From positions 124,001 to 188,000 of the forward strand of contig PNMZ01000006.1 of NCBI GenBank assembly GCA_013823945.1: DNA of 64,000 nucleotides, written 5' to 3'. The DNA comes from a bacterium. GTDB taxonomy: Bacteria; Armatimonadota; Fimbriimonadia; Fimbriimonadales; Fimbriimonadaceae. Every line of letters starts with the position of its first letter. The stretch's first letter is position 1. Shown in pieces: positions 1 to 7,565 of this stretch. A model generated the notes under the pieces. That model worked only from the letters and a program-made list of their open reading frames with translations, made no database searches and was not told the origin of the DNA. Both the position numbers and the translations under genes were made by a program.

Positions 1-408
1 GTCAGTCAAAAAGAAGGCATGTGGATTCCCATGTGAATGATAGACAGCGGCCCCGATGCAGCACATCGGATTGAAATCGAATTCACCTTGCCGTCCACAG
101 AATACGTGATCGATCGGGCATCGGTCATGGTCATGCCCCAAGACCTGTCCTTCTTCGACGATCATGGACGGGTTCAAAGAGGCAAGAGACTCGATGAAGA
201 TTTCACGGGTGACGGTCGAAGGAAACTCAATGTTCAGTAAAGTCCTTGACCCCTCCATCTGAATGGAAGTGAGACCGAGTGTACGGATATCAGAATAAGA
301 AACGAATTCCTTCAACATGTCGGTAAATTCCAAGTTCCCGATACGCTTCGCATGAGGCATCAATGAATCGAGAGGTAGCGGATAAACTGTCTGATCGAGC
401 TGGGTCAT
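1..408 (-). CDS. Possible JAMM/JAB-like protein, C-terminus cut by window edge
   Basis: An open frame of 136 codons runs from ATG at 408 to the window edge with no stop, so the C-terminus is missing. AGGAGG lies 6-8 bases upstream of the ATG. The last 45 residues are rich in Cys and His (HDHDRC, FCG, MCC) and end in HSHGNPHAFFLTD. That tail resembles the H-S-H...D metal-binding motif of JAMM/JAB proteases, with one residue fewer between the His pair and the Asp than usual. The N-terminal 90 residues are not recognised. The JAMM reading is an inference; the rest of the gene would settle it. Confidence 0.5.
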   Translation of the reverse strand, partial: MTQLDQTVYPLPLDSLMPHAKRIGNLEFTDMLKEFVSYSDIRTLGLTSIQMEGSRTLLNIEFPSTVTREIFIESLASLNPSMIVEEGQVLGHDHDRCPIDHVFCGRQGEFDFNPMCCIGAAVYHSHGNPHAFFLTD

Positions 409-420
409 GGGTAATCCTCC

Positions 421-804
421 TTATATTAAGAAAAGCGGAAAAATCAATTCTTCATTCATCTGTTCCTCGCATGAGTTGCAGATGAAATATTGAAACGGCT
501 CCTCGCTATGGAACATCTCCAAAGGAAGCCTCATGTCGCCGCCGCATCGTGCGCAACCTGTCATCGAGTCGATATATTTTTCAGAGCGAGGGAAGAAGAC
601 TCGCTCAGCCGGTGTCATATCGACGATACTGCGAAACGTCTCCAATCCGAAGAAAGGGTTTCTCAAGTCACGTATCTTCGAATCAGCGACATATCGATTC
701 CCGCGAGGGACCCAAAAAAGGGGAGAGGCATCAAGATTAGGGTCGACCGGCCTTTCAAGAAAGTCACCCGTGAAGGTGAGGTCGATATTCATAGGAAGGA
801 TCAT
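421..804 (-). CDS. Small protein with C-terminal zinc ribbon
   Basis: About 127 residues. The start at 804 is preferred because AAAGGA lies 9 bases upstream and the ATG overlaps the stop of the preceding gene (ATGA), which suggests coupled translation; an ATG at 813 is too close to that site. The C-terminal third carries CARCGG and CNSCEE about 25 residues apart, a four-Cys zinc-ribbon arrangement. The N-terminal part is not recognised. Its role is unknown; a nucleic-acid or protein-binding adaptor is only a guess from the zinc ribbon. Confidence 0.7.
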   Translation of the reverse strand: MILPMNIDLTFTGDFLERPVDPNLDASPLFWVPRGNRYVADSKIRDLRNPFFGLETFRSIVDMTPAERVFFPRSEKYIDSMTGCARCGGDMRLPLEMFHSEEPFQYFICNSCEEQMNEELIFPLFLI

Positions 805-1592
805 GTAAACCATTCCTTTATACGCTGGCGCCATGTCTTGCGCTCAGAATCCTCAATGGGGAGGTCGAGTCCATCATCAGTGACCTTCAAGATGAGCCGT
901 GGGGCCTCGATGGACACCTCGTCTCGCTGGGTCTGATAGCGGCCACTGTTGTTGCGGATTCTGTCCAGTTCTGCCTGAATCGAATCCATATCGTTTGCGA
1001 ACTTCATGGTCACCGTTGGGTCTTTTCCTGTGAGAGCCTTCGATTCAGCGATGAAGCGGTCAAAAGTCAGGTCACAGAACTCATCGACCCAGTCCCCAAG
1101 GAAGTAGAATCGATTCGAGATATGACGTTTCTTCTGATTTTTGAATGCTCCGAAGAGGATCGGGTCTTTATCCCGGCGATGGGCTTCAACCTTACGTTCC
1201 GCTTCGCCTGTGTAGTCCGTGAATACGACATAATAGTCGTCGAACAAATGGCTCGTGAGCTCGATATTGAGGGCGATATCCGTGGGGATATCTCGTTCAT
1301 ACGATTCGAGGTCCGTGATCTTGATGACACGGTCCTTCACCGATGACAAGAAGGACGTCACGTCATCCTCATAAACATAGCGGTCAAAACCGAGCCGGAT
1401 GAGTTCGCGCTCTTTCGGGACGTTTTCAATATAGAATGCGAGCTTTTCCATGGCACGGGTTTGACCCGTCATCTGATACTTCCCGAACAGCTCCAATGCA
1501 TTGTCATAAAATGCTGTGAGCTCCTCGTCTGTGATCGTATGGCGATTCGCTTTGACCTGGTCAAAGTATTCTGTCGGTGTCATTGAAGACAT
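801..1592 (-). CDS. Unknown early protein, about 263 aa
   Basis: An acidic, mostly helical protein with many aromatic residues in its middle (FYFLGDWVDEF). The start is put at 1592 because GGAAGGGA sits 8 bases before that ATG, whereas the upstream ATG at 1610 has no ribosome site. The stop overlaps the start of the zinc-ribbon gene downstream. No family was recognised and no catalytic motif is obvious. It is well supported as coding by its length, ribosome site and neighbour overlap. Confidence 0.75.
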   Translation of the reverse strand: MSSMTPTEYFDQVKANRHTITDEELTAFYDNALELFGKYQMTGQTRAMEKLAFYIENVPKERELIRLGFDRYVYEDDVTSFLSSVKDRVIKITDLESYERDIPTDIALNIELTSHLFDDYYVVFTDYTGEAERKVEAHRRDKDPILFGAFKNQKKRHISNRFYFLGDWVDEFCDLTFDRFIAESKALTGKDPTVTMKFANDMDSIQAELDRIRNNSGRYQTQRDEVSIEAPRLILKVTDDGLDLPIEDSERKTWRQRIKEWFT

Positions 1593-1626
1593 GAGATCGT
1601 TCCCTTCCATCTATGTTTCACGTGAA

Positions 1627-1950
1627 TCATTTTTTTGTAGGATATGCAGTAGTAAGGTCTACCTTCTTCTCAGGGCGAGTCAATTTCATCTCGGTCCCAT
1701 AAGTTTCATTGACCATCTTCAGGTAAGTATCGAATTCGTCATAAGCCTCATTCATTTGAATATCGCTCGTGATAGGTACGAAATTGACCTTGGTGCCCTT
1801 CTTCGTCGATTTGAGCCATTTTACTGGACGCATTCCATCATTGATCAGATTGACCCAGATACGCGCCTTCAAAAGATGATGGTTCTTGTCCTCAGGTGAA
1901 ACAAGTAGACGATATTCCATCTGACCGCTAACTACGCTGACGTTTTCCAT
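1627..1950 (-). CDS. Unknown small basic protein
   Basis: 107 residues, starting MENVSVV, with AGGAGGG placed 7 bases before the ATG. It is Lys-rich, especially at the C-terminal end (RPEKKVD...PTKK), and alternates short strands and helices. No known domain is visible. It sits alone between two other minus-strand genes with gaps of about 30 bases on each side, so it is probably part of the same polycistronic unit. Confidence 0.7.
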   Translation of the reverse strand: MENVSVVSGQMEYRLLVSPEDKNHHLLKARIWVNLINDGMRPVKWLKSTKKGTKVNFVPITSDIQMNEAYDEFDTYLKMVNETYGTEMKLTRPEKKVDLTTAYPTKK

Positions 1951-1980
1951 TGCTGAACCCTCCTGGTAGATTGATGTGTG

Positions 1981-2352
1981 TCACAAATAACCGATCTCTG
2001 TCGCATAGGTGATGACCTTCTGCTTAGATGCTTCATCATAGCCCCAATGCTCGGAGTGCAGGCCTCCATATCCATTCTTGCCGTTCACTTTCTTTCCGGT
2101 TCGAATGAAGTCCGCAAAGTCGAGGACCAAGGCCTGGAGCGTGCCTCCAGAAGAGAAGTGTTCCCAAGTAGGGGAACCGTTCTTGCAATAGATCGGAACG
2201 TGCGTATAACTATCGATGTAATAGACACGTTTATTGATGATGTCCATGCTCGATACATTGCCTGTCGAACGCGTCTTGAAGAATTGTCTCCCGTTCTCGG
2301 AGATACACTTGATTAGGTCATTTATAAGAGCGACTCGTTCTTGCTTTGTCAT
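1981..2352 (-). CDS. Unknown small protein, 123 aa
   Basis: Starts MTKQERVAL with AGGAG 8 bases upstream. The N-terminal 25 residues are helical. The remainder has many Gly, Tyr and aromatic residues (YYIDSYTH, NGYGGLHSEHWGYDE), suggesting a compact globular fold. The family is not recognised. Only 4 bases separate it from the upstream gene's stop, so it is very likely co-translated with the helical gene before it. Confidence 0.7.
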   Translation of the reverse strand: MTKQERVALINDLIKCISENGRQFFKTRSTGNVSSMDIINKRVYYIDSYTHVPIYCKNGSPTWEHFSSGGTLQALVLDFADFIRTGKKVNGKNGYGGLHSEHWGYDEASKQKVITYATEIGYL

Positions 2353-2356
2353 ATTA

Positions 2357-2581
2357 TCAGCACTCCTTTCTCCATGAGATTGGTTCGAATCCGGCGCGAT
2401 CGAGATGATGGTTCAAGCGTTTGTTGACATCATGTAGCTCCCTGACCCTTGCAACAAGGGTATCGATTGCAGTTTTATGTCCAGTTGGCATGCTGCGGAG
2501 CATCTCGACAGTAGAACTGATCTCATTGATCATTTCAATATTCGATTCTATAGTGCGTTTCATCATGGAATATTTCGACAT
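2357..2581 (-). CDS. Small helical protein, 74 aa
   Basis: Starts MSKYSMMKR with GAGGAGG upstream. Almost the whole length is predicted helix with heptad-like spacing of Ile, Leu and Met, so a dimeric coiled coil is plausible. No catalytic motif. Function unknown. Confidence 0.65.
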   Translation of the reverse strand: MSKYSMMKRTIESNIEMINEISSTVEMLRSMPTGHKTAIDTLVARVRELHDVNKRLNHHLDRAGFEPISWRKEC

Positions 2582-2607
2582 AAGTCCTCCTCATAGATGT
2601 TAGAGAT

Positions 2608-2895
2608 TTAACGTCCTTCTTGAATGGGTCTCTTGACCGGAAGAGGGGGATGGTCATCGGATAACTTCCAATTGGAGATGGTGTCGCAATGATCACATTT
2701 CTTGATAGAGATCACGCCATCATGTAGTGACTCGGAATAATAACGAAGGTCCAGCCCGCAAGAGGGGCAGCAGAAATGAGGATCACGGCGTCTCATCGCC
2801 TTAATTTTTTTAGTGACCCTAATGTTCCATTTCTCGACCAGACCGGCGAAAACTCCGAGTATGAACATAGACATAAGAACCAAAGCCTCGGTCAT
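2608..2895 (-). CDS. Membrane-anchored zinc-ribbon protein
   Basis: 95 residues. Residues 3-20 form one hydrophobic segment (ALVLMSMFILGVFAG), followed by a basic stretch (KKIKAMRRR). A zinc ribbon follows, with CCPSCG and CDHC about 25 residues apart. This layout predicts a membrane anchor with a cytoplasmic zinc-binding head. The start overlaps the previous stop (ATGA) and has AGGAGG upstream. Function is not known. Confidence 0.7.
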   Translation of the reverse strand: MTEALVLMSMFILGVFAGLVEKWNIRVTKKIKAMRRRDPHFCCPSCGLDLRYYSESLHDGVISIKKCDHCDTISNWKLSDDHPPLPVKRPIQEGR

Positions 2896-3236
2896 TTAGT
2901 AACCTCCTGGGGGTAAGAAAAATGGACCTTCTGTAAATATTGCGTTTGGAATGCTCCACTGAATCCTTCAAGCATGACCACGTTATAATCATGATTTTTG
3001 TGGAGCTTATATTCATCACTACTACAAGTCCATACTGTTCCATCATGTTCTTCAGCTTCCATACAGGTGTGCATGACAACGTGATCTCCTTTCTTGAACC
3101 CACTATTTTGTTTCTCTTGTTTTGCGACTTTTCGTTTCTGGATTTCAGTTCTCATCCTCTTTGCTTGTTCGAGACAGTTATCGCACCAATCTTCATTGGA
3201 GGTAGCTTGTTCGCATATCCCACAAATTCGTCCCAT
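2892..3236 (-). CDS. Small protein with N-terminal CxxC pair
   Basis: About 114 residues from MGRICGICEQ. This ATG is chosen because AGGAGG lies 9 bases upstream; the ATG at 3257 has none. CGIC and CDNC near the N-terminus form a four-Cys zinc site, followed by a long Lys/Arg-rich helix and then a strand-rich region (GDHVVMHTC, GTVWTCSS, YNVVMLEGF) that looks like a small SH3/Tudor-like barrel. The barrel is an inference. No family name assigned. Confidence 0.65.
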   Translation of the reverse strand: MGRICGICEQATSNEDWCDNCLEQAKRMRTEIQKRKVAKQEKQNSGFKKGDHVVMHTCMEAEEHDGTVWTCSSDEYKLHKNHDYNVVMLEGFSGAFQTQYLQKVHFSYPQEVTK

Positions 3237-3269
3237 ATCATCGAGCCTCCTGAGCATTATTTTTTGGGT

Positions 3270-3443
3270 TCACCCTATTTCATTGGTGATTTCTTCGATT
3301 GCCTCTTCGACGAGTTTTTCGAGCCGCTTGTAACTTTCGTCGCGCGGGCTCATCGGATCGAAATGCAGCGCAAGTAAAGCCTTAAGTTCACCGAAAGTTC
3401 GCTGCATCTGCTGCTGTTGGATGGCGTATAAACTTTGAACCAT
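3270..3443 (-). CDS. Small helical protein, 57 aa
   Basis: Read directly from the sequence: starts MVQSLYAIQQQQMQR, has AAAGGGG 9 bases upstream of the ATG and ends at TGA. It is helical and acidic at the C-terminal end (LEKLVEEAIEEITNE). Neighbouring genes leave a gap exactly this size, which supports it. No function assigned. Confidence 0.6.
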   Translation of the reverse strand: MVQSLYAIQQQQMQRTFGELKALLALHFDPMSPRDESYKRLEKLVEEAIEEITNEIG

Positions 3444-3456
3444 AAGGTTAACCCCT

Positions 3457-3708
3457 TTATTCTAATTCGCGATCATCAAAATTATCGTGCTTTTCCAAAA
3501 ACAACTTGGCTTTTGAATTTGCCGCTTTTCGTGTAGAAGCGTGCATAAAATCCAACTTATGCTTGCACTCATCGTTAGTCTGAATACGAGCCCATGTCTT
3601 TTTCCCGTCATCATCTACATAGAGAAAATGAGGAACAAATACAGTGACAATATCCTCGTTGATAAAAAACGACTTTTCGAGAACTCGATTCTTTCGTGTT
3701 AATCCCAT
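3457..3708 (-). CDS. Unknown small basic protein, 83 aa
   Basis: Start chosen at MGLTRKNR because AGGGAG lies 9 bases upstream; the ATG at 3717 abuts that site. Two strands (SFFINEDIVTVFVPHFLYV) are followed by a Lys-rich helix. Local AT content is higher than in the genes further right, as it is for the next four genes, which could reflect separate acquisition of this block. Confidence 0.6.
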   Translation of the reverse strand: MGLTRKNRVLEKSFFINEDIVTVFVPHFLYVDDDGKKTWARIQTNDECKHKLDFMHASTRKAANSKAKLFLEKHDNFDDRELE

Positions 3709-3767
3709 TCCGCTCATCTCCCTATAAAATTTATTTTTTAGTTCGATTGTCCGAGGAATTCATAATT

Positions 3768-4076
3768 TTATTGGTTTGATATTTCGATTGTTTTTGTCGC
3801 TTGAAATTTAAAGTGCTTGGCTTCTTCTCTCCATCCGGAAAAATCACGGCGACAAACTTTCCAGCCGTTATCTTTGAGTAACTTGGCTAATCCTTTGTTT
3901 TCCTTTAAACCCGCTTGATAATAAAAGCTCATATCGATGTGTAACGTTTCTTGCCCTCTCATAGTATGAGCGTCTGGTAAACCTTCGACTACATATCCTT
4001 CGAGCAAATCTTTTGTATCTTCAATAAAATCTTTCGTGATCTGATGATTGCGGACTTGTTCGAAAGTCATATCCAC
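3768..4076 (-). CDS. Unknown small protein, about 102 aa
   Basis: Several starts are possible (GTG 4085, GTG 4076, ATG 4070). GTG 4076 has AGGAG 10 bases upstream and is preferred. The protein contains MRGQETLHIDMSFYYQ and a Lys/Arg-rich C-terminal helix. No family recognised. The bases around its start (TATAAATTTAT) resemble those before the previous gene, where the same CGATTGTCCGAG block recurs. Confidence 0.55.
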   Translation of the reverse strand: MDMTFEQVRNHQITKDFIEDTKDLLEGYVVEGLPDAHTMRGQETLHIDMSFYYQAGLKENKGLAKLLKDNGWKVCRRDFSGWREEAKHFKFQATKTIEISNQ

Positions 4077-4132
4077 TGTTTCCACTCTCCTATAAATTTA
4101 TCTTTAGCCCGATTGTCCGAGAAAGTCATAAT

Positions 4133-4321
4133 TTATTCGTCAATCTTTTCTGCATGAAGGTCCTCAATTTCAGGTTCATCTATTTGTCTCGAACAGTAAT
4201 GACAAACAGATACAGACGCATCCTTCCAAGCCATTTCGATTGCTTGTTCCTCTGTTTCTGCCTCATACTCTCCGATGTGTTTTGAGGCAACGACACTTGC
4301 GCTTATTGAGTATTTTGCCAA
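4133..4321 (-). CDS. Small acidic protein, TTG start
   Basis: About 62 residues. AGGAG lies 8 bases before TTG at 4321 (MAKYSISASVV), while a GTG at 4330 abuts the ribosome site, so TTG is the likelier start. The body follows the pattern strand, then a helix rich in Glu (EAETEEQAIEMAWKDA), common in small phage and plasmid proteins of unknown role. One CHYC motif is present, too little for a standard zinc ribbon in a monomer. Confidence 0.6.
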   Translation of the reverse strand: MAKYSISASVVASKHIGEYEAETEEQAIEMAWKDASVSVCHYCSRQIDEPEIEDLHAEKIDE

Positions 4322-4340
4322 TTCTTCCACTCCTATGTTT

Positions 4341-4607
4341 CTATACTTGTTTTGTTTTTAGGATGTACCAACCGATAGCCCAATCCAAGGCCAACGGGAA
4401 AGTATCAAATGACCGTGCATCGATCAAATCCTCTATTTCCGAATCGTATATCGTGGCTGTGAACGAAATCTTTTTCATCCAACCTTTTCTGATTTCTTCA
4501 GCTTGAGCTTCATTTTCAGCCAATTGGTTGTGAGGAACAATCTCTAAGATGTAGCCGTCAGCTTCCATCATATCTAACACCCTGGCTTGTTGATTTATGT
4601 CATTCAT
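4341..4607 (-). CDS. Unknown small acidic protein, 88 aa
   Basis: Start at MNDINQQARVL, with TGGAG 8 bases upstream; a GTG at 4616 is too close. It has an alpha/beta pattern (ADGYILEIVPHNQ, KISFTATIYDSE, a final ALDWAIGWYIL helix). The middle includes an EAQAEEIRKGW helix like the EAETEEQAIE helix of the next gene, so the two may be distant relatives. Function unknown. Confidence 0.6.
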   Translation of the reverse strand: MNDINQQARVLDMMEADGYILEIVPHNQLAENEAQAEEIRKGWMKKISFTATIYDSEIEDLIDARSFDTFPLALDWAIGWYILKTKQV

Positions 4608-4628
4608 GACTATCACTCCAATAAAAAT

Positions 4629-4859
4629 TCACTCTGAGTCGCACATTTGCGTCCCGTCAGGATCCATACGCGGGATGATATTTCCTGCCTTGTTTCCATC
4701 AAAAATAAGATATTCACAGCCATTGGCAGGGTCTGTGTAGAAGATGACCTCATTGCCAAAACCGAGATCATCGTCTACCTTTTTTGGTTCCTCCGAACCA
4801 CAAGCACCCAACATTACTGTTGCAGAAATAAGGCCGGTCAAAATCAAGGATTTATTCAT
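4629..4859 (-). CDS. Small lipoprotein with DUF6440-like domain
   Basis: 76 residues. The longer frame starts far upstream inside the previous gene. The real start is MNKSLILTG, with GAGGAG upstream and an ATGA overlap with the previous stop. The signal peptide (LILTGLISATVMLGAC) ends in a lipobox, LGAC, so the mature protein would be lipid-anchored on the outside of the membrane. The rest (EVIFYTDPANGCEYLIF ... IIPRMDPDGT) follows the pattern of DUF6440-type phage domains (cysteine-containing, ending in a TPR.D.DG-like strand). In phages, membrane lipoproteins sometimes block superinfection; that role here is inference. Confidence 0.7.
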   Translation of the reverse strand: MNKSLILTGLISATVMLGACGSEEPKKVDDDLGFGNEVIFYTDPANGCEYLIFDGNKAGNIIPRMDPDGTQMCDSE

Positions 4860-5149
4860 AGTAGGTGCTCCTCTTGTTTTTCTGTTTGATATTGTTCTTT
4901 CATCCGGTAAGATACAACATCCTGCTCCCTTGGCGGGACAGGCTTCCCGAACAGTAGCATTAGCCAATAGATCGGCAGCAAGACGAGTATGAGGATTAGA
5001 ACGATTGGGGCGACCACTAATGCAATGAATAAATTGACTGCCCAAATGACAAAGAATTCGACAACATGATGAAATTGGGTGATGGTGTAGAAGCCGTCTG
5101 ACCAGGCATCCCTTGCTGTGATTCGTATGCGTCTAAAGAAGTCGCTCAT
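4856..5149 (-). CDS. Small membrane protein, two likely TM segments
   Basis: 97 residues. A basic N-terminus (FFRRIRITAR) precedes hydrophobic segments at about residues 28-48 (VVEFFVIWAVNLFIALVV) and 48-66 (PIVLILILVLLPIYWLML). A charged C-terminal tail ends in KQEEHLL. The stop overlaps the lipoprotein start, so the two are probably made together and could act at the same membrane. Confidence 0.7.
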   Translation of the reverse strand: MSDFFRRIRITARDAWSDGFYTITQFHHVVEFFVIWAVNLFIALVVAPIVLILILVLLPIYWLMLLFGKPVPPREQDVVSYRMKEQYQTEKQEEHLL

Positions 5150-5152
5150 GTG

Positions 5153-5641
5153 TCACAAAGGCCTCCCATCTTCAAACGTGAGGCCGAAGAACTCTTCATA
5201 CTCTGCAATCAACCGTTCAGCTTCACGTTGAGCATAATCAGCAGATTCCTCGTCTTCTGCCACCATAGGGACCGATGAGAATCTACCGATTGTGGTCGGG
5301 CCGTCTTTCAGGCACTCAACTACCCACTTGAGGGTCGCATGGTAATGTTGACGATGCTCTGTTGTAAGAACTTTGAAAGAATCGATTCCAAGCCATTCCT
5401 CGAAGTCGTCAACATAGAATCCGGAGTCTCCTCCAGCCCAGCAATATTGGAAGAAGACCATCAGGAGGACATCTTTCTGCCCATCTGGCGTGAGCATCTC
5501 AGCGATCTCTTCGTCATCCATTTCCACATGATAGCCTCGCTCAATATCAAGGTAATTGATGGACTTTGTTGATTCATCCAGTTCATAGAGCCTACCTTTT
5601 CCTTGGTCGTTGACCGAGATGAGGGCGTATCCAGAAATCAT
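5153..5641 (-). CDS. Unknown acidic protein, 162 aa
   Basis: Starts MISGYALISVND with GGAGGAG upstream. The N-terminal 40 residues look like a short beta-sheet domain. The rest is helical and strongly acidic (EMDDEEIAEML, VAEDEESADYAQREAERLIAEYEEF). The acidity and small size are reminiscent of DNA-mimic or host-takeover proteins, but nothing specific is recognised. Confidence 0.7.
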   Translation of the reverse strand: MISGYALISVNDQGKGRLYELDESTKSINYLDIERGYHVEMDDEEIAEMLTPDGQKDVLLMVFFQYCWAGGDSGFYVDDFEEWLGIDSFKVLTTEHRQHYHATLKWVVECLKDGPTTIGRFSSVPMVAEDEESADYAQREAERLIAEYEEFFGLTFEDGRPL

Positions 5642-5679
5642 AGTGCTCCTCCTTTGTCTATTTATCGAATGAGTAGAAG

Positions 5680-5850
5680 TTAACCTTTTTTCGAGACGGT
5701 GCGATAGAGCGTATAAATCAAGCTCGCCATAATCAAGGCGATCACATCGTCAAGCACACGAGGCATCGTCTCGCCATAGATGATGAGCTCTGATAGATAC
5801 CATAAAAAAGCGACGAGCAAGTAGATGGCAGCGATCCAGACAGAACTCAT
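5680..5850 (-). CDS. Small membrane protein, 56 aa
   Basis: Read directly from the sequence: MSSVWIAAIYLLVAFLWYL starts a hydrophobic N-terminal segment. A second segment (VIALIMASLIYTLY) precedes a basic tail (RTVSKKG). It has no good ribosome site immediately before the ATG; an AAGGTGAG that overlaps the previous gene's end is about 30 bases upstream. The start is therefore uncertain. Confidence 0.5.
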   Translation of the reverse strand: MSSVWIAAIYLLVAFLWYLSELIIYGETMPRVLDDVIALIMASLIYTLYRTVSKKG

Positions 5851-5881
5851 GTATAAGGAGAAGACTTTTTTAAGACGGGTC

Positions 5882-6178
5882 TCACCTTGTATGGGTTCGA
5901 GCCCCCCCGAGTGAGGTCATCTTAAAATACCTTGTGATGCGATAAAGGCGTGCACGTCGACGATTGAAGACGATTCTCCCCGCAAGGCGAGAAGAAGGGT
6001 TATTCTTCTGTAGCCGCTGAATATAGTCTGCCAATTCTTTCGTCACGTTGAGGTGAAGAATGAATCCGTCACATGAGATAAGGACGAGGTTCTCTTCGGG
6101 TTTGACGAGAAGGATCTCATGGATGCCGACATCATTGCTGTCATTGAGCGCATCGGTGATGCCATCTAAGACCCTCAT
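5882..6178 (-). CDS. Unknown small basic protein, 98 aa
   Basis: Starts MRVLDGITDAL, with its ATG overlapping the exonuclease stop (ATGA). The N-terminal half has an alternating strand pattern (IHEILLVKPEENLVLISCDGFILHL). The C-terminal third is very Arg-rich (SSRLAGRIVFNRRRARLYRITRYF), suggesting nucleic-acid contact. No family recognised. Coupling to the exonuclease hints at a related role in nucleic-acid turnover. Confidence 0.65.
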   Translation of the reverse strand: MRVLDGITDALNDSNDVGIHEILLVKPEENLVLISCDGFILHLNVTKELADYIQRLQKNNPSSRLAGRIVFNRRRARLYRITRYFKMTSLGGARTHTR

Positions 6179-6786
6179 GGAGCGACATCAACTTTCTGAA
6201 CACGCCCCGCCTTGGTGACGTCGCCCACAAGGACGCGGTACATCTCGACGACCATATTGACCTGAGAGCGGACATCATCCATGGCATCATGAAGCTCTCC
6301 AACCTTCTCGTATGAGAAAGTACGTCCTTCAATCGACACTTTCATCTCAACGGCCTCTCTGAGGGTGCGAACGTCACGATTATTGCGGAAGAAGATCGGG
6401 TAATCCAATCCGTTCTCATTGAAGGCATGTTTGAGCCAGGCGTTGTCATTCAAGATGCCATTCCCCCAAAGGAATACATCTGCATCCTCCTGGTCCGTGA
6501 AGACGCTCAACCAACGCCAGAAGTCGCTGACCAATTGATTTGGGCAACCATCCGCGCGTTCCTGCAGCTTGAAGAAAAGGTCACGGTTGTTGTTCAACCA
6601 GAATTCCAAAGTCTTGCCCTCGATCTTCAAATCATTGGTGCAGTAGATGCTTGCGACCTTATCAAATGTCGCGACAATTTCTCCGGTTGCAATATCGAAC
6701 GCGGCCGCGGCGATCTGAAAGATAGTAGCCCCTTGCTCAAGACCAAGCGTCTCCAGGTCGACCATGATGTCTACTCGTTGTTTCAT
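6175..6786 (-). CDS. DEDD-type 3'-5' exonuclease
   Basis: About 203 residues. The four acidic residues of a DEDDh exonuclease are visible: VDLETLG near the N-terminus (Asp and Glu), the NDNAWL segment in the middle, and HDAMDDV near the C-terminus. The fold and size fit the small phage/bacterial 3'-5' exoribonuclease group related to Rv2179c and RNase T. Metal-dependent removal of 3' nucleotides from RNA or DNA is known for this family; the substrate here is not known. Start MKQRVDIM is chosen because AGGAGG is 10 bases upstream. Confidence 0.85.
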   Translation of the reverse strand: MKQRVDIMVDLETLGLEQGATIFQIAAAAFDIATGEIVATFDKVASIYCTNDLKIEGKTLEFWLNNNRDLFFKLQERADGCPNQLVSDFWRWLSVFTDQEDADVFLWGNGILNDNAWLKHAFNENGLDYPIFFRNNRDVRTLREAVEMKVSIEGRTFSYEKVGELHDAMDDVRSQVNMVVEMYRVLVGDVTKAGRVQKVDVAP

Positions 6787-6800
6787 GTGTAACATTCCTC

Positions 6801-7124
6801 CTAGTATCTTGTTTCTCGTTGGTTCGAGAAGTTGTCATGCAGGGTCTTGATCTTATCGAGCAATACGTCTTTATAATCCGTTGCGCTCGCGATCCAACGT
6901 TTTCCTTCTTCGGTGTTGAACCACCGCTCGGCTTTTTGTGTGGCATCATATCGCTTGATGACACCTTCTTCTATTAGATCTGTTGATTTGATGTATTTTA
7001 GGTCGTAAGGTTTGCCGCTACAGTCACGGATGACGCACTCCATGATGGAAAAAGAAGTTACCTTTGCATAGGCTATCACTTGTACAGATGAGATCTCTGA
7101 TGCGTTATACTGCTGTTCCGACAT
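6801..7124 (-). CDS. Unknown small protein, 107 aa
   Basis: Start MSEQQYNAS is chosen because AAGGAGG lies 7 bases upstream; the longer frame lacks a ribosome site. It has a beta-rich N-terminal part (VQVIAYAKVTSFSIMECVI) and a helical C-terminal half rich in Lys and Trp. Its 5' end overlaps the previous gene by about 20 bases. Family not recognised. Confidence 0.65.
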   Translation of the reverse strand: MSEQQYNASEISSVQVIAYAKVTSFSIMECVIRDCSGKPYDLKYIKSTDLIEEGVIKRYDATQKAERWFNTEEGKRWIASATDYKDVLLDKIKTLHDNFSNQRETRY

Positions 7125-7380
7125 AAATGCCTCCTTGTAGACGCATACCGGAGATATGCAACTTGTTCTTCGCATGAGTGGTATTGAAGACATAATCGAG
7201 GTCTGCGAACGGATCGATCGTGCCGTCTTCTGAGAGATGCTTGTTCGGGATCCATACGTTTTGATTCGTATTGTTCAAGGTGAATCTTTTAGCGGCCTTG
7301 CCCTGGTAATCTTTACGAGCGATCAGCAGGAGCGGGATGCCCCGATAATGCTGGATCTCGGTGTTATAAGGATGTTTCAT
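7105..7380 (-). CDS. Unknown small basic protein, 91 aa
   Basis: Starts MKHPYNTEIQHYRG with AGGCGGG upstream. The segment RFTLNNTNQNVWIPNKHL followed by EDGTI looks like a compact beta domain of the sort found in small proteins on plasmids and phages. The name of that family is not known to me. It overlaps the next gene by about 20 bases. Confidence 0.65.
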   Translation of the reverse strand: MKHPYNTEIQHYRGIPLLLIARKDYQGKAAKRFTLNNTNQNVWIPNKHLSEDGTIDPFADLDYVFNTTHAKNKLHISGMRLQGGIYVGTAV

Positions 7381-7409
7381 GTGAAATCCCGCCTTTCATA
7401 TGTTGGTAA

Positions 7410-7565
7410 TTATATTCTTTGGAGAATGAGCCGGATGAACTCGGCCATCTCCGGGTCGCCCTCCTCATAGAGCTGTTCGACCCTAAGTGATAGTCCTTGC
7501 ACGATGTAGCGTTTGCCAAAGTAGAAGCCGCCTATAAACGAGATGATGACAAATAGAGACGTCAT
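7410..7565 (-). CDS. Very small membrane protein, 51 aa
   Basis: Read directly from the sequence: MTSLFVIISFIGGFYFGKRY gives one hydrophobic N-terminal segment, followed by an acidic helix (RVEQLYEEGDPEMAEFIRL). Its ATG overlaps the stop of the preceding gene (ATGA), the only obvious means of initiation. A single-pass inner-membrane protein is likely. Function unknown. Confidence 0.6.
   Translation of the reverse strand: MTSLFVIISFIGGFYFGKRYIVQGLSLRVEQLYEEGDPEMAEFIRLILQRI

Noticed and set aside
2384-2402. GGTTCGAATCC resembles a tRNA T arm
   Set aside because: It falls within the C-terminal codons of the small helical gene, with no acceptor stem.
5885-5905. GGGTTCGAGCCCCC resembles a tRNA T arm
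   Set aside because: No anticodon arm, D arm or acceptor pairing is found around it, and it lies in the end of a coding frame on the minus strand.
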